Of a DNA stretch of 64,000 nucleotides, positions 33,761 through 44,246 are shown one piece after another. Under the pieces are notes generated by a model. It saw nothing but the letters and a program-made list of their open reading frames with translations, ran no database searches and was not told the origin of the DNA. Position 1 is the first letter of the stretch. Each line of letters opens with the position of its first letter. The position numbers and the translations under genes are program-made. The DNA comes from Rhizobium subbaraonis (lineage in GTDB: Bacteria > Pseudomonadota > Alphaproteobacteria > Rhizobiales > Rhizobiaceae): NCBI RefSeq assembly GCF_900220975.1, contig NZ_OBQD01000011.1:178826-242825 (forward strand), given 5' to 3'.

Positions 33761-36400
33761 TCATTCGATTCCGAGCAGGCGTTCCAGGTAGTTGCGCTCG
33801 ATGACGGGCGCGCTGCCGGTGCCGAGGCGGCGGCGGATCTCTTCCAGGATTTCCCTGGCGCGCTGAATGTCGATCTCTTCCGGAACGCGGGTGCGTCCGT
33901 CGTAATCGGGGCCTTCGGCGGTGTCGGGACGCTCGCGCCCGAGGGGATCGCGGCCGTTGCGTCCCATTTGCGGCTGGCCCTGGCCTTCGCCGGCCTGCCC
34001 CATCGCCTGCATCTGGTTCATCATGTCCTGGGCGCCCTGACGCAGCGCTTCAAGCGCCCGTCCCTGGCTGCCGACGGCGGCCTCGCCCTGGCCTTTGCCG
34101 AGCGACTGCGAAGCGCCGTCCATCTCGCGACCGGCCTGGCCGAAGCCCTCGCCGGGCTCGATGCCCATTTCCTTCAGGCCCTTCTGCAGCTCGCCGAGCT
34201 GTTTGGAAAGCGCCTCCTGCTGGGCCTTCAAATCCTTCAACGCCTGACGCAGCTGCTCTTCCGTCATCTGGTCGGTCGGAGACTGCTCCTGCTGGCCCTG
34301 CTGTCGCTGCTGGCCCTCGTCGCCGGGATCGCCGAACATCTCCTCTTCGCCCGGCAACGGGTCGCCACGCTGCATGCGGTCGCGCAGCGCCTGATCAAAG
34401 TTGAACGTCTGGTCCATCAGCTTCTGCTGTTCCTGCATCAGCTTGCCGAGCTTGTCCATCTGCTGGCGCATGGCATCCGACTGCTGGCCCTGCTGCTGCG
34501 GGCGCCGTCCAGCCTGCAGGTTGTTGAGCATGCGCTGCATTTCGGAGAGCATCTGCTGGGCCTGATCCTTGGCGCCTGAGCGTGCGAGGTTCTCGATCTG
34601 GTCCATCATGCGTTCCAGATCCTGCTGGCGCAGGATCTGGCCCTGCTGCGCGCTCTGCTGCATCTGGCCGTTCTTCTGCGCCTGGCGGGCCAGTTCCTGC
34701 ATGTAGGCCTGCATGGCCTCACGCAGTTCCTGCATCAGCTTGGCGATTTCCTCGTCGGAGGCGTTGCGGTCCAGCGCTTCGGAGAGCGCCTGCTGCGCCT
34801 CGCGCAGGCGGCGGTCGGCGAGGGAGAGGTTGCCGTCCTCGATCCCGAGGGCGATTTCCCAGAGATAGTCGGCGGTCTCGCGCAGCTGATCGTCGTTGCG
34901 GGCAAGCCGCATACGTTCCTGTGCCGACTTGATCAGGAGGAAATGGATCGGGTCGGGGATCGTCTCTTCCGGCCGCATCATCAGCGCCTCGTTGAGCGCA
35001 ATCGCCCGCGGAAGCTGGTTGGCATCGAGCGCAAAGGTCTGGCGCTGTTCGGCGACGGCGGCGGCGAGCGGCTCGAAGAAGGCCCTGGCCGGCAGAACCA
35101 TCTCCTGCGGCTGGCTGCGGCCTTCCTGTCCAGCGGCATCGCGTGCCACGAGCGTGATGCGGACTCGCTTGCCGGCCAGCGGGTGCTCACTGAGGTTGCG
35201 GCTCGTCGTGCCCTTCGCTTCGCGGCCATTGCGGCGAGGAAGGTCGAGACGATATTCCGGCGGCGGATAGAGGGGGCGTGCGTCTTTCGCCGGCTCGTCC
35301 ACCGGCAGGATCTCCGCATGCGCCTCCTGAATGCCGTAATCGTCCCTGGCGATGAAGCTGATCTCGAGGGCCGCGGCGACGGTCCTGCGGGGCACGCCGT
35401 CAAAGGCGATCTCAGGGACGTGATCGGGGATAACGCTGAAGGCCCATTCCCGACCATCGAGCGAAAGGGTGCCGTTCTTGAGGATCTTGTAGCGCAGCGT
35501 CTTGGGCTGGTTGTCCGCAGCCTGCTGCGGTTCGGCGTTTGCGGGGGCGGCGGTTTCGGTCCCGTCACCCGCCTCGGGCTTGTCGTCATCGGTTTTAGGC
35601 TGCTCGGGGCGGATGATGGCCGCCTCTTCGCCGTCCGGTCGATAGGTGACGTCGCCTGTAAGGTTGCCACCGGTGACCCGCACGGTCAATTCGCTGAACT
35701 GCGGTACCCTCAACTGTCCTTCCGCCGGTTCCGCGGTGCCGGTCAGGAACATCGGCGCACGGCCGGTATGGGCCGGCGGAGTGACCCAGGCGTCGATACG
35801 GACGTCCGGCCTGTCGGCTGCCGGCTGGTGCAGGTGGAGGGCGTCGATCAGAAGGCCGGCACGGTTGGAATAGGAGAACGCGAACGCGATGACGACCAGC
35901 AGGACCGGGATCGCGCGCAGACCGTACCGGTCGAAGCGTGCAATATCGGGGCGCGGCAGGCCTGGCTGGAGCAAACCGATCGTCCGGGCCATGCGGGCCC
36001 GGTGCTCGCGCCAAAGCGCGTCTGCGACCGGCCCGCCGCCGGCGGGACGATCCGTCTGCACCTGGATCGCCTGATGGGAGAGGCCGTTGCGCTGCTCCAG
36101 CATCCGGTCCGCCTGCTCGGCCTGCGGCCAGACGGCGTGCCGAAGCCGGGCGGCCAGCACGACAAACGCGAGCGCAAAGCCGCCGAGCGTCGCAAGATGA
36201 AGCCACGCAGGCACGTAGCGGAAATAGCCGAACCACGTCAGCGCAAGGAAGGTCGCGACGAGCAGGGCCACCGGCAGCAGTTTCGGCAGGAGGCGTTCGG
36301 CGAACAAGACTGCGCGCGCCAGTGCACGCTTGCGGCGAAGGCGTGCCGCGAGGCTGTCGCTACGATCCATGCCGGAGGCGTTTTCGGCGTCTTCGTGCAT
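33761..36400 (-). CDS. TIGR02302 family (DUF4175) large membrane protein
   Basis: 879 aa. Three membrane segments near the N-terminus (LLPVALLVATFLALTWFGYF, LATLGGFALAFVVLAARL, AIPVLLVVIAFAFSYSNRAG), then a periplasmic region with bacterial Ig-like strands (DAWVTPPAHTGRAPMFLTG; ISFIARDDYGIQEAHAEI). The C-terminal ~330 residues are an exceptionally Gln/Met-rich coiled coil (QEQQKLMDQTFNFDQALRDR; QGQQEQSPTDQMTEEQLRQA) ending in the conserved RTRVPEEIDIQRAREILEEIRRRLG. Confined largely to alphaproteobacteria. Function not established; it sits next to lysA-lptM-argH. Confidence 0.87.
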   Translation of the reverse strand: MHEDAENASGMDRSDSLAARLRRKRALARAVLFAERLLPKLLPVALLVATFLALTWFGYFRYVPAWLHLATLGGFALAFVVLAARLRHAVWPQAEQADRMLEQRNGLSHQAIQVQTDRPAGGGPVADALWREHRARMARTIGLLQPGLPRPDIARFDRYGLRAIPVLLVVIAFAFSYSNRAGLLIDALHLHQPAADRPDVRIDAWVTPPAHTGRAPMFLTGTAEPAEGQLRVPQFSELTVRVTGGNLTGDVTYRPDGEEAAIIRPEQPKTDDDKPEAGDGTETAAPANAEPQQAADNQPKTLRYKILKNGTLSLDGREWAFSVIPDHVPEIAFDGVPRRTVAAALEISFIARDDYGIQEAHAEILPVDEPAKDARPLYPPPEYRLDLPRRNGREAKGTTSRNLSEHPLAGKRVRITLVARDAAGQEGRSQPQEMVLPARAFFEPLAAAVAEQRQTFALDANQLPRAIALNEALMMRPEETIPDPIHFLLIKSAQERMRLARNDDQLRETADYLWEIALGIEDGNLSLADRRLREAQQALSEALDRNASDEEIAKLMQELREAMQAYMQELARQAQKNGQMQQSAQQGQILRQQDLERMMDQIENLARSGAKDQAQQMLSEMQRMLNNLQAGRRPQQQGQQSDAMRQQMDKLGKLMQEQQKLMDQTFNFDQALRDRMQRGDPLPGEEEMFGDPGDEGQQRQQGQQEQSPTDQMTEEQLRQALKDLKAQQEALSKQLGELQKGLKEMGIEPGEGFGQAGREMDGASQSLGKGQGEAAVGSQGRALEALRQGAQDMMNQMQAMGQAGEGQGQPQMGRNGRDPLGRERPDTAEGPDYDGRTRVPEEIDIQRAREILEEIRRRLGTGSAPVIERNYLERLLGIE

Positions 36401-36528
36401 TCATCCTCGATTCGCGCAGGCTTGCAGTCGGCACGCTACGCGGCCATTGAGCGCCAAGGATAACATCCTTTGTGGCGAAGGCGAGGGCGCGCGCGAAATC
36501 GTGATCACTTTGCGGAGACGCAGGCTAT

Positions 36529-36553
36529 GCGACCGCCCGGCTCGAGCGGTCGC
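36529..36553 (-). terminator. Possible terminator hairpin after lysA
   Basis: GCGACCGC and GCGGTCGC are perfect 8-bp arms around a nine-base loop, starting 18 bases past the lysA stop on the minus strand. No T-tract follows. The rest of the 170-bp gap to the TIGR02302 gene shows nothing else clear. Confidence 0.4.
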
Positions 36554-36570
36554 CCGGCCGGTTAGCCGTT

Positions 36571-37839
36571 TCAGCTGAGCCAGTCCGGTACCGAATCGAG
36601 GCTGATCAGCTCCTCGTAGGTCCGGCGTGGCCGGATGACGTGGAATTCGCCACCCTTGACCAGGACCTCGGGCACCAGCAGACGCGAATTGTAGGTGCCG
36701 GCCTGGACCGCACCGTAGGCGCCGGCCGAACCGACCGCGATGAGTTCGCCCGGCTTGGGCATGGCCATCTCGCGGTCGAGCGCGAGATAGTCGCCGGTCT
36801 CGCACACAGGGCCGACGACGTCGGCGCGGACGCGCGGCGCGTTTGCGGCGGAAATCACGACAGGGCGGATCTCGTGCCAGGCCTCATAGAGCGTCGGCCG
36901 GATCAAGTCGTTCATCGCGCCGTCGACGATGACGAAGGTCTTCTCGCCGCCATCCTTCACGTAGATGACCTCGGTCACAAGAATGCCGGCATTGCCGACG
37001 ATCAGGCGTCCCGGTTCGGTGACGATCCTGCAATCCAGGCCCTGGAGCTCGTTCTTGACGATCTGCGCATAGGCATCGGGGAGTGGCGGGGGCGAATTGT
37101 CGCTCCTGTAGGGAATGCCAAGACCGCCGCCGACGTCGACGTGGTCGATAGTGTGACCGTCGGCGCGCAACGTCTGCACCAGTTCCCGCAGAAGCCGGAA
37201 GGCATCCTCGAAGGGCTGCAATTCGGTGATCTGGCTGCCGATGTGCATGTCGATACCGGTCACCTTGATGCCCGGCAATTCGGCGGCGCGGGCATAGACG
37301 GCACGCGCCCGTTCCCAGGTGATGCCGAACTTGTTTTCCTTCTTGCCGGTCGAAATTTTGGCGTGGGTGCGCGCATCGACATCGGGATTGATGCGGAAGG
37401 AGACATGGGCCTTCTTGCCTGCCTTCACAGCGCGGGCGTTGAGAACCTCCAGTTCCGATTCCGATTCCACGTTGAAGCAGTAGATGCCGGCTTCCAGCGC
37501 AAGATCCATTTCCCGCGGCGTCTTGCCGACGCCGGAAAACATGATGCGCTCGGCGGGTACGCCTGCTGCGAGCGCGCGTCGCAGCTCGCCTTCGGAAACC
37601 ACGTCCATACCGGCGCCGAGGCGCGCAAGCGTCTTCAGCACCGCCTGGTTGGAATTGGCCTTCACGGCGTAGCAGACCAGCGCATCCACGCCGTCGAACG
37701 CCTTGGAAAACACCTTGAAATGGCGCTCCAGCGTCGCGGTCGAATAGCAATAGAAGGGCGTGCCGACCGCCTTGGCGATTTCCGGAACGGGCACGTCCTC
37801 CGCATGGAGAACGCCGTCGCGATATTCGAAATGGTTCAC
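36571..37839 (-). CDS. lysA: Diaminopimelate decarboxylase
   Basis: 422 aa PLP enzyme, last step of lysine synthesis. The PLP lysine is K60 in VCYAVKANSN; the barrel has HVDVGGGLGIPY and EPGRLIVGNAGILVTEV (phosphate and substrate loops), and the C-terminal domain has GPVCETGDYLALDR with the partner-subunit Cys and GAYGAVQAGTYNSR. Co-oriented with lptM upstream (12 bp) and argH, forming argH-lptM-lysA. Confidence 0.97.
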   Translation of the reverse strand: MNHFEYRDGVLHAEDVPVPEIAKAVGTPFYCYSTATLERHFKVFSKAFDGVDALVCYAVKANSNQAVLKTLARLGAGMDVVSEGELRRALAAGVPAERIMFSGVGKTPREMDLALEAGIYCFNVESESELEVLNARAVKAGKKAHVSFRINPDVDARTHAKISTGKKENKFGITWERARAVYARAAELPGIKVTGIDMHIGSQITELQPFEDAFRLLRELVQTLRADGHTIDHVDVGGGLGIPYRSDNSPPPLPDAYAQIVKNELQGLDCRIVTEPGRLIVGNAGILVTEVIYVKDGGEKTFVIVDGAMNDLIRPTLYEAWHEIRPVVISAANAPRVRADVVGPVCETGDYLALDREMAMPKPGELIAVGSAGAYGAVQAGTYNSRLLVPEVLVKGGEFHVIRPRRTYEELISLDSVPDWLS

Positions 37840-37851
37840 GTGTCTGTTCCG

Positions 37852-38031
37852 TCAGAGAAGCGGGTCGAGCAGGAAGGGTCTGTCCTCGACCTGCTGTTTC
37901 TTGCCCTTTTCGGCCGGCTTGCTGGATGCCGCGCCGGGTACTTCGAGATCACCCTTGCGGCCGCAGGCCGAAATCACCGTCGCCGAAAGAACAAGGACGA
38001 AGGCCAGCCTGGCAGTGGTCTTGAGTGTCAT
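37852..38031 (-). CDS. lptM: Small LptM/YifL-type lipoprotein
   Basis: 59 aa from MTLKTTARLAF. Lipoprotein signal with lipobox ending ISAC (Cys23), followed directly by GRKGDLEVP, the conserved CGxKGxLxxP start of mature LptM (YifL), which helps mature the LPS translocon LptDE by mimicking LPS. The tail is Lys/Pro-rich. The argH-lptM-lysA order is widely conserved in proteobacteria, which supports both the call and the short start; 24 more in-frame codons upstream lack support. Confidence 0.88.
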   Translation of the reverse strand: MTLKTTARLAFVLVLSATVISACGRKGDLEVPGAASSKPAEKGKKQQVEDRPFLLDPLL

Positions 38032-38148
38032 GCGGTTCGCGGCTCCGAAAGCGGTCTCGATTGGGTGTGCAACACTTAGCAGAAGCGGGATGCGTTTGTG
38101 CACCCTGATTCTTCTGATGAATCACACAAGGGGCGATCCGTCGCCCGT

Positions 38149-39552
38149 TCAGTTGCGCCCGCGCCACCAGGCGATCTGCTGGCGGACGTTCGCCGGCGCG
38201 GTTCCGCCGAACGAGGTGCGGCTTGCGACAGACGCCTCGACGGTCAGCACGTCATAGACCTTTTCGGTGATTGCGGGATTGATCGCCTGCAGCTCGTCGA
38301 GCGCGAGCGCGGATAGCTCGCACCCCTTCTGCTCGGCCAGCGCCACTGCGCGGCCGGTAACATGGTGAGCGTCGCGGAAGGGAAGGCCGGCCTCGCGCAC
38401 CAGCCAGTCGGCCAGATCGGTCGCCGTCGAGTAACCCGAACCGGCTGCTGCCTTCATCCGGTCGGTGCGGACCGTCATGTCGCGAACCATGCCGGTCATG
38501 GCGGCGATCGCAAGCTCCAGGTTCTCTGCGGCATCGAAGACCTGCTCCTTGTCCTCCTGCATGTCCTTGGAATAGGCGAGCGGCAGGCCTTTCATCACCG
38601 TCAGCAGAGCGACCAGCGAACCGTTGATGCGGCCGGTCTTGGCGCGCACGAGCTCGGCTGCGTCCGGGTTCTTCTTCTGCGGCATGATCGAGGAGCCGGT
38701 CGAGAACGCGTCCGAAAGGCGGATGAAGCCGAACTGCGGCGTCGACCAGATGACGATCTCCTCGGCAAGCCGCGACAGGTGCGTGGCGGCGATCGCGGCG
38801 ATGGAGAGGAATTCCAGCGCGAAGTCGCGGTCTGACACGGTGTCGATCGAGTTGCGGGTGGGCTCGCGGAAACCGAGCGCCTGGGCGGTCATGTGGCGAT
38901 CGATCGGGAAGCCGGTGCCGGCGAGCGCTGCTGCGCCGATCGGGCTTTCGTCCAGGTGTTCGATGGCGTGGCGCACACGGGCCCGGTCGCGCCCGAACAT
39001 CTCCACATAGGCCATGCAGTGATGGCCGAAGGTCACCGGTTGGGCGGTCTGGAGATGGGTGAAGCCGGGCATGACGGTATCGGCGTGCTCTTCGGCGCGG
39101 TCGAGGAAGGCGGCGATCAGCGCCGACAGCATCTTCTCCGTCTTCTGTAGTTCCTCCTTCACCCAGAGGCGGAAATCGAGCGCCACCTGGTCGTTGCGCG
39201 AGCGGGCAGTGTGCAGCCGGCCGGCGGCGGGGCCGATCAGGGCCGCAAGCCGCGCCTCGACGTTCATGTGGATGTCTTCCAGCTTGCGGGAGAATTCGAA
39301 CACGCCGCTTTCGATCTCCGCCAGGATCTGCTGCAGCCCTGCGACGATCTTGTCCTTGTCATCGGCGGAAATGATGCCTTTATGGGCCAGCATGGTCGCA
39401 TGGGCGATCGAGCCGCGGATGTCCTGGGCATACAGCTTCTTGTCGAAGCCGATCGAGGCATTTATCTCCTCCATGATCGCATCCGGGCCCGAAGCGAAAC
39501 GGCCACCCCACATCTGGTTCGAGGACTGGGTCTCAGATTTTTCGTCAGCCAT
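38149..39552 (-). CDS. argH: Argininosuccinate lyase
   Basis: 467 aa. Splits argininosuccinate into arginine and fumarate. [20 protein letters not shown] start, [34 protein letters not shown] and the fumarase-superfamily signature [12 protein letters not shown] are intact. Start at 39552 (MADEKSETQ), which leaves only 25 bp to the divergent tlpA ATG; the open frame beyond that runs antisense through tlpA and was rejected. Confidence 0.97.
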   Translation of the reverse strand: MADEKSETQSSNQMWGGRFASGPDAIMEEINASIGFDKKLYAQDIRGSIAHATMLAHKGIISADDKDKIVAGLQQILAEIESGVFEFSRKLEDIHMNVEARLAALIGPAAGRLHTARSRNDQVALDFRLWVKEELQKTEKMLSALIAAFLDRAEEHADTVMPGFTHLQTAQPVTFGHHCMAYVEMFGRDRARVRHAIEHLDESPIGAAALAGTGFPIDRHMTAQALGFREPTRNSIDTVSDRDFALEFLSIAAIAATHLSRLAEEIVIWSTPQFGFIRLSDAFSTGSSIMPQKKNPDAAELVRAKTGRINGSLVALLTVMKGLPLAYSKDMQEDKEQVFDAAENLELAIAAMTGMVRDMTVRTDRMKAAAGSGYSTATDLADWLVREAGLPFRDAHHVTGRAVALAEQKGCELSALALDELQAINPAITEKVYDVLTVEASVASRTSFGGTAPANVRQQIAWWRGRN

Positions 39553-39577
39553 GGGATTGCCTATCCTGGAGAATGAA

Positions 39578-40264
39578 ATGACAGTCGAGAAGAGGCCGGG
39601 CCGTCCGGTCAGAAAACTGATCGCGGTTGCCGCACTTGCCGGAATCCTCGCCGGTGCGGCAGCGGTATACGTGATGGAGAGCGGGTCTGGCAATGCCGGG
39701 CAGGATGCGACGGCCGCAGCCGGCGGCCAGCAGTGCCCCCTGGCGAGGGACAAGGCTGCGGCACTGACGCCGCTGTTTGCCGGACAGGTCGCCGCGATGA
39801 TGGCCGTGGACGAACCGCGCCCGCTGCCGGCACTCGCCTTCGACGGTCCCGACGGGCAGAAGCGGACGATCGCAGACTTCGCCGGCAAGACGCTGCTGGT
39901 CAATCTGTGGGCGACCTGGTGCGTGCCATGTCGCGAGGAGATGCCGGCGCTGAACGCGCTGCAGAAGGAGCTCGGCAGCGATCGCTTCGAGGTGGTGGCG
40001 ATCAACATCGACACCGGGACCGACGAGAAGCCGAAGGCCTTTCTCGACGAAACAGGGGTCCACGACCTCGGCTTTTATCGCGACAGCTCGATGGGCGTCT
40101 TCAATGCGCTGAAGAAGGAAGGGCTTGCCTTCGGTCTGCCGGTGACGTTGTTGATGGATGAGAAGGGATGCCTCGTTTCCGCGATGAACGGTCCCGCCGC
40201 CTGGGACAGCGACGATGCCAAGGCGTTGATCAGGGCCGCCGTTGCTGCGGCCCCGGATGCCTGA
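39578..40264 (+). CDS. tlpA: TlpA-type membrane-anchored thiol:disulfide oxidoreductase
   Basis: 228 aa. An N-terminal membrane anchor ([19 protein letters not shown], 14-32) holds a periplasmic thioredoxin domain with active site WATWCVPC (Cys115, Cys118), [20 protein letters not shown] and the cis-Pro segment [13 protein letters not shown]. Rhizobial TlpA reduces Cu-chaperone ScoI and CoxB in cytochrome oxidase assembly. CTGGAGA precedes the ATG. Divergent from argH, a typical rhizobial arrangement. Confidence 0.9.
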   Translation: MTVEKRPGRPVRKLIAVAALAGILAGAAAVYVMESGSGNAGQDATAAAGGQQCPLARDKAAALTPLFAGQVAAMMAVDEPRPLPALAFDGPDGQKRTIADFAGKTLLVNLWATWCVPCREEMPALNALQKELGSDRFEVVAINIDTGTDEKPKAFLDETGVHDLGFYRDSSMGVFNALKKEGLAFGLPVTLLMDEKGCLVSAMNGPAAWDSDDAKALIRAAVAAAPDA

Positions 40265-40288
40265 CGCCTGACGTCTGATGGGCGGCAA

Positions 40289-41311
40289 TCAGCCGTTCTT
40301 GTAGATGCGCGGCCGGCGGACGTCGATGAAGCCAGCCTCGCCCTTGCGGTGCGGAAATTCCGGCGCGGTGTCGAACTCGACCGACTGGCCGCCGGTGGTC
40401 TTGGCCAGCACCCGGCGCGAATCCGGCCTGTCCAGAACGCGGACGATATGTGCCGGCACGCCCTGGCCGTCCTCGCGCCAGGCCACGTCGGCGGGGCGGA
40501 ACAGCACTTCCGCAGTGCCGTCCGCCAGACCCGCAGCGTCATAGGCCACGTCCTGCACATAGGCCATGCCGTCGCGCACGGTAGCCGGCAGGCTGTTAGC
40601 GTCCCCCAGAAAACGCATGACGAAGGCGTTTTCCGGATGCCGGCAGACCTCTTCGGGGGTGCCCTGCTGGACGATCATCCCCTTGTCGAGAATGACGACG
40701 CGGTCGGCCAGGTCGAGCGCTTCTTCCTGGTCGTGGGTGACGAAGAGCGTGGTGATCCCGAGTTCATCGTGGATCCTGCGCAGCCAGCGGCGAAGGTCGC
40801 GGCGGACGTTGGCATCGAGCGCGCCGAAGGGCTCGTCGAGCAGCAGCACGCGCGGATCGACGGCAAGGGCGCGGGCGAGTGCGACGCGCTGGCGCTGGCC
40901 GCCGGAGATCTGGCCTGGGAAACGCTCGCCGAGACCGGAAAGCTGCACGAGCGCCAGAAGCTCCTCGACCCGTTCGCGGATGGCCTCGGGCGAGCGCTTC
41001 ACCTTCGACACCTTCATGCCGAAGGCGATGTTTTCCGAAACGGTCATATGCGGGAACAGCGCGTAATGCTGAAACACAAAGCCGACGCCACGATCGCGCA
41101 CGGGAATGTCAGTCGCGTCCTCGGTCCCGAAGTAGATGTGGCCGCCGTCGGCATATTCGAGGCCGGCGACCATGCGCAGGATCGTCGTCTTGCCCGAGCC
41201 GGACGGGCCGAGCAGGGCGAGGAGTTCGCCGCTCTCGATATCGAGTGAAACGCCGTGGACGGCGCGGAAGGTGTCGAAGGTCTTGACGACGTTGTCGAGG
41301 CGGATTTTCAA
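40289..41311 (-). CDS. cysA: Sulfate/thiosulfate ABC transporter ATP-binding protein CysA
   Basis: 340 aa. Walker [11 protein letters not shown]-loop VFQHYALF, signature ISGGQRQRV, Walker [22 protein letters not shown] (CysA-type D-loop), H-loop [14 protein letters not shown]. The C-terminal TOBE-like regulatory domain ([19 protein letters not shown]) is present. Last gene of sbp-cysT-cysW-cysA; ATG overlaps the cysW stop by 4 bp. Confidence 0.96.
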   Translation of the reverse strand: MKIRLDNVVKTFDTFRAVHGVSLDIESGELLALLGPSGSGKTTILRMVAGLEYADGGHIYFGTEDATDIPVRDRGVGFVFQHYALFPHMTVSENIAFGMKVSKVKRSPEAIRERVEELLALVQLSGLGERFPGQISGGQRQRVALARALAVDPRVLLLDEPFGALDANVRRDLRRWLRRIHDELGITTLFVTHDQEEALDLADRVVILDKGMIVQQGTPEEVCRHPENAFVMRFLGDANSLPATVRDGMAYVQDVAYDAAGLADGTAEVLFRPADVAWREDGQGVPAHIVRVLDRPDSRRVLAKTTGGQSVEFDTAPEFPHRKGEAGFIDVRRPRIYKNG

Positions 41312-42204
41312 GGCTTGACCTCCGAAAGGCTATCGTTGCCGGCAAGGGAAGCCGGGCGGCTGCGGCGACCCGCACCCTGCCGCTCCAGGGCCACCTTCAC
41401 CACAAGCGTGATGACGGCGAGCGTGGCGAGGATCGAGGCCGCGGCGAAGGCGCCGACGGCATCGTAGTCATGATAGAGAAGTTCGATATGCAGCGGCAGC
41501 GTGTTCGTCTGGCCGCGGATGTTGCCCGAAACCACCGATACGGCGCCGAACTCGCCCATCACGCGGGAATTGCAGAGCACGACGCCGTAGAGCAGTGCCC
41601 ATTTGATGTTTGGCAGCGTCACCGTGAAGAAGGTGCGCCAGCCGCTTGCGCCGAGCGAGGTCGCCGCTTCCTCAAGGTCGCGTCCCTGCGCCTGCATCAG
41701 CGGGATCAGCTCGCGCGCGACGAAGGGGGCGGTGACGAACATGCTGGCAAGCACGATTCCTGGCAGCGCAAACATGATCTTCAGCTCGGCCGCTTCCAGT
41801 ACCGGGCCGAAAAGGCCCTGCAGGCCATAGACGAAGAGATAGGAGACGCCGGCCACGATCGGCGAGATCGAGAAGGGGATTTCGATGACGATCAGCAGCA
41901 ACCGCCGGCCGGGGAAATCGTGCTTGGTGATCGCCCATGCGGCGGCAATTCCAAAGGCGGTGTTGATCGGAACGGCGATCAGGGCGGTCAGGACGGTCAG
42001 CATGATCGCGTGCCGCGTATCCGGTTCGGCGATCGCGGCGGTAAAATAGGGAAGGCCCTTGGAGAAGGCATGGGACGCGATCACCGCCAGCGGGGCGATG
42101 ACGACGACCGCCACGAAGAACAGGACGATGCCGATGAGCGCGCGGCGGAATTTCGGGGCATCGCCGATACGCGGCGGACGGCGGCCGGAGAGATGCTTTG
42201 CCAT
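41308..42204 (-). CDS. cysW: Sulfate ABC transporter permease CysW
   Basis: 298 aa with six membrane segments. The EAA coupling loop is [25 protein letters not shown], and [22 protein letters not shown] is characteristic of CysW. Works as a heterodimer with CysT. N-terminus is RPPR-rich and cytoplasmic. Four bases after the cysT stop, overlapping cysA by ATGA. Confidence 0.96.
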   Translation of the reverse strand: MAKHLSGRRPPRIGDAPKFRRALIGIVLFFVAVVVIAPLAVIASHAFSKGLPYFTAAIAEPDTRHAIMLTVLTALIAVPINTAFGIAAAWAITKHDFPGRRLLLIVIEIPFSISPIVAGVSYLFVYGLQGLFGPVLEAAELKIMFALPGIVLASMFVTAPFVARELIPLMQAQGRDLEEAATSLGASGWRTFFTVTLPNIKWALLYGVVLCNSRVMGEFGAVSVVSGNIRGQTNTLPLHIELLYHDYDAVGAFAAASILATLAVITLVVKVALERQGAGRRSRPASLAGNDSLSEVKP

Positions 42205-42208
42205 CAGG

Positions 42209-43036
42209 TCAGTTTCTCACGGTATAGCGAAGGGCGCGCGCCTGCAGCAGGTTCGTCACGGCCAGCATGACGAAGGCTGCGATCAGCATGACGGAAGCGA
42301 TCGCGGCTGAGGCCGGATAGTCGTATTCTTCCAGCCGGATGAAGGCCAGAAGCGCGGTGATCTCCGTCTCGAACGGCTGGTTGCCGGCGATGAAGATGAT
42401 GGCGCCGAACTCGCCGAGGCTGCGGGCGAAGGAGAGCGACACGCCGGCGAGAAGGGCAGGCGTCAGAAGCGGCAGGACGACGCGGGCGAAGATCGAGAGA
42501 TCGCTGCCGCCCAGCGTCTGCGCGGCCTCCTCTAGTGTCGGGTCAAGCTCCTCCAGAACGGGCTGGACGGTGCGGACGACGAAGGGAAGGCTGGTGAACG
42601 CCATGGCGATCATGATGCCGAGCGGCGTATAGGCGACCTTGATGCCGAGCGCGGACAGCGGACCGCCGAACCAGCCGTTCACGGCGAAAAGCGTGGTCAG
42701 CGATATGCCGGCGACGGCGGTCGGCAGGGCGAAGGGCAGGTCGACCAGCGCGTCGACGATGCGACGGCCGGGGAAGCGGTAGCGCACCAGCACCCAGGCG
42801 AGCGCCAGGCCAAAGACGAGGTTGAAGAGGGTTGCGACGAAAGCGCAGGAGATCGTCACGACATAGCTGGCCACGGCCCGGTCCGACGAAATGATGCGCC
42901 AGTAGTCCGCGGGGCCGAGGCTGGCGGCCTTGAAGACGAGCGCTATCAGCGGCAGGACGATGATGATCGCCGCATAGACAAGCGTGATTCCCAGCGAGAG
43001 TGGCAGGCCGGGCAGAACGCGCCGTTTCACTATCAT
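42209..43036 (-). CDS. cysT: Sulfate ABC transporter permease CysT (CysU)
   Basis: 275 aa, six membrane segments. First helix LGITLVYAAIIIVLPLIALVF; EAA loop LEEAAQTLGGSDLSIFARVVLPLL; FARSLGEFGAIIFIAGN is the CysT counterpart of the CysW motif. Second gene of the operon, 67 bp downstream of the binding protein gene. Confidence 0.96.
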   Translation of the reverse strand: MIVKRRVLPGLPLSLGITLVYAAIIIVLPLIALVFKAASLGPADYWRIISSDRAVASYVVTISCAFVATLFNLVFGLALAWVLVRYRFPGRRIVDALVDLPFALPTAVAGISLTTLFAVNGWFGGPLSALGIKVAYTPLGIMIAMAFTSLPFVVRTVQPVLEELDPTLEEAAQTLGGSDLSIFARVVLPLLTPALLAGVSLSFARSLGEFGAIIFIAGNQPFETEITALLAFIRLEEYDYPASAAIASVMLIAAFVMLAVTNLLQARALRYTVRN

Positions 43037-43103
43037 CGTCCTTTCGCAAACGAAGGACCGGCGGGTTTGCGCCCGCCGGCCCGGATCGACATTGATGTGG
43101 TGT

Positions 43104-44087
43104 TTATCGGTTGCCGTAGATGCTGTCGAGGATTCCGCCTTCGGAGAAATGCTCCTTGGAAACCTCCGGCCAGCCGCCGAAGACGTCTTCTACCTTCACG
43201 AGGCGGATCTCCGGAAACTGGTCCTTGAACTCGGCTGCGACCTTTTCGTCCAGGACGCGGTGGCCAAATTCCGCGGCGATCTTCTGTCCTTCCGGCGCAT
43301 AGAGGAAGTCGAGATAGTTCTTTGCCAGTTCCTGCGTGCCGTGCTTCTCGGCGACCTTGTCGACGATGGCGACGGGGAACTCGGCGAGCAGGCTGACGGA
43401 GGGAACCACCTGCTGGAAATTGTCGGTGCCGTACTGCTTGGCGATCGCCTTCGTCTCGGCCTCGAAGGTGATGATGACGTCACCGATCTCGCGCTCGACG
43501 AAAGTGGTGGTGGCGGCGCGTCCGCCGGTGTCGAAGACCGGGACGTTGTCGAAGATCTTGGTGACGAATTCCTTCACCTTTGCCTCGTCGCCGCCGAACT
43601 TCTCATTGGCATAGGCGGTGGCGGCGAGATAGGTGTAGCGGGCGTTTCCAGAGGTCTTCGGGTTGGGGAAGATCACCTTTACGTCGTCGCGGGCGAGGTC
43701 ATCCCAGTCCTTGATGTTCTTCGGGTTGCCGGCGCGAACCAGGAAGGACGGGAAGGAATAGAACGGCGAGGCGTTGTTGGGGAATTTCTTCTGCCAGTCC
43801 TCGGCGACAAAGCCGTTCTTGACGAGGAAGTCGATGTCGGTGACCTGGTTGAAGGTGACGACGTCGGCCTCGAGGCCCTCGACGATCGCGCGCGCCTGCT
43901 TCGAGGTGCCGCCATGCGACTGATCGACGGTGACGCCGGGATGCTGCTTGACGAAGGCCTCGTTCTCCGCGGCAAACAACTCGCGGGCGATGTCGTAGGA
44001 GGCGTTGAGGAGCTTGTCTGCAGCGTTTGCCGAAAGCGGGACCGCCAGGGCCGCGAGCGCGGCACCGATCAAAAGAAGGCGCTTCAT
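43104..44087 (-). CDS. sbp: Periplasmic sulfate-binding protein
   Basis: 327 aa with signal peptide MKRLLLIGAALAALAVPLSANA. Mature protein: LLNASYDIARELFAAENEAF, QSHGGTSKQARAIVEGLEADVVTFNQ, GNPKNIKDWDDLAR, NPKTSGNARYTYLAA, the standard Sbp/CysP sulfate-cradling segments. Start taken at the signal peptide; 28 more in-frame codons upstream are unlikely. Heads the sulfate uptake operon. The 159-bp gap upstream to hbdA should contain its promoter; I could not pick a confident CysB-type or -35/-10 site. Confidence 0.95.
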   Translation of the reverse strand: MKRLLLIGAALAALAVPLSANAADKLLNASYDIARELFAAENEAFVKQHPGVTVDQSHGGTSKQARAIVEGLEADVVTFNQVTDIDFLVKNGFVAEDWQKKFPNNASPFYSFPSFLVRAGNPKNIKDWDDLARDDVKVIFPNPKTSGNARYTYLAATAYANEKFGGDEAKVKEFVTKIFDNVPVFDTGGRAATTTFVEREIGDVIITFEAETKAIAKQYGTDNFQQVVPSVSLLAEFPVAIVDKVAEKHGTQELAKNYLDFLYAPEGQKIAAEFGHRVLDEKVAAEFKDQFPEIRLVKVEDVFGGWPEVSKEHFSEGGILDSIYGNR

Positions 44088-44246
44088 TGTGATGTTACTC
44101 CGGAAGGCATGTGCGTTGTCTGTCCGCAAACTAGCGGGCAGAACGCGGGCTTCCGAGAAATCAGTCACCAATCACGGGCGCATACGGCGAAAATCTTTTC
44201 GCTCCAGGCCTGCCGGCGAAAATGCGCAACATAAGCGCAGCGGATA

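Noticed and set aside
34943..36463. 506-aa plus-strand frame opposite the TIGR02302 gene
   Set aside because: Shadow frame with no recognisable domain.
36640..38079. 479-aa plus-strand frame opposite lysA
   Set aside because: Shadow frame; lysA is complete and certain.
42984..44234. 416-aa plus-strand frame opposite the sulfate-binding gene
   Set aside because: Asp/Glu/Leu-rich shadow of sbp.
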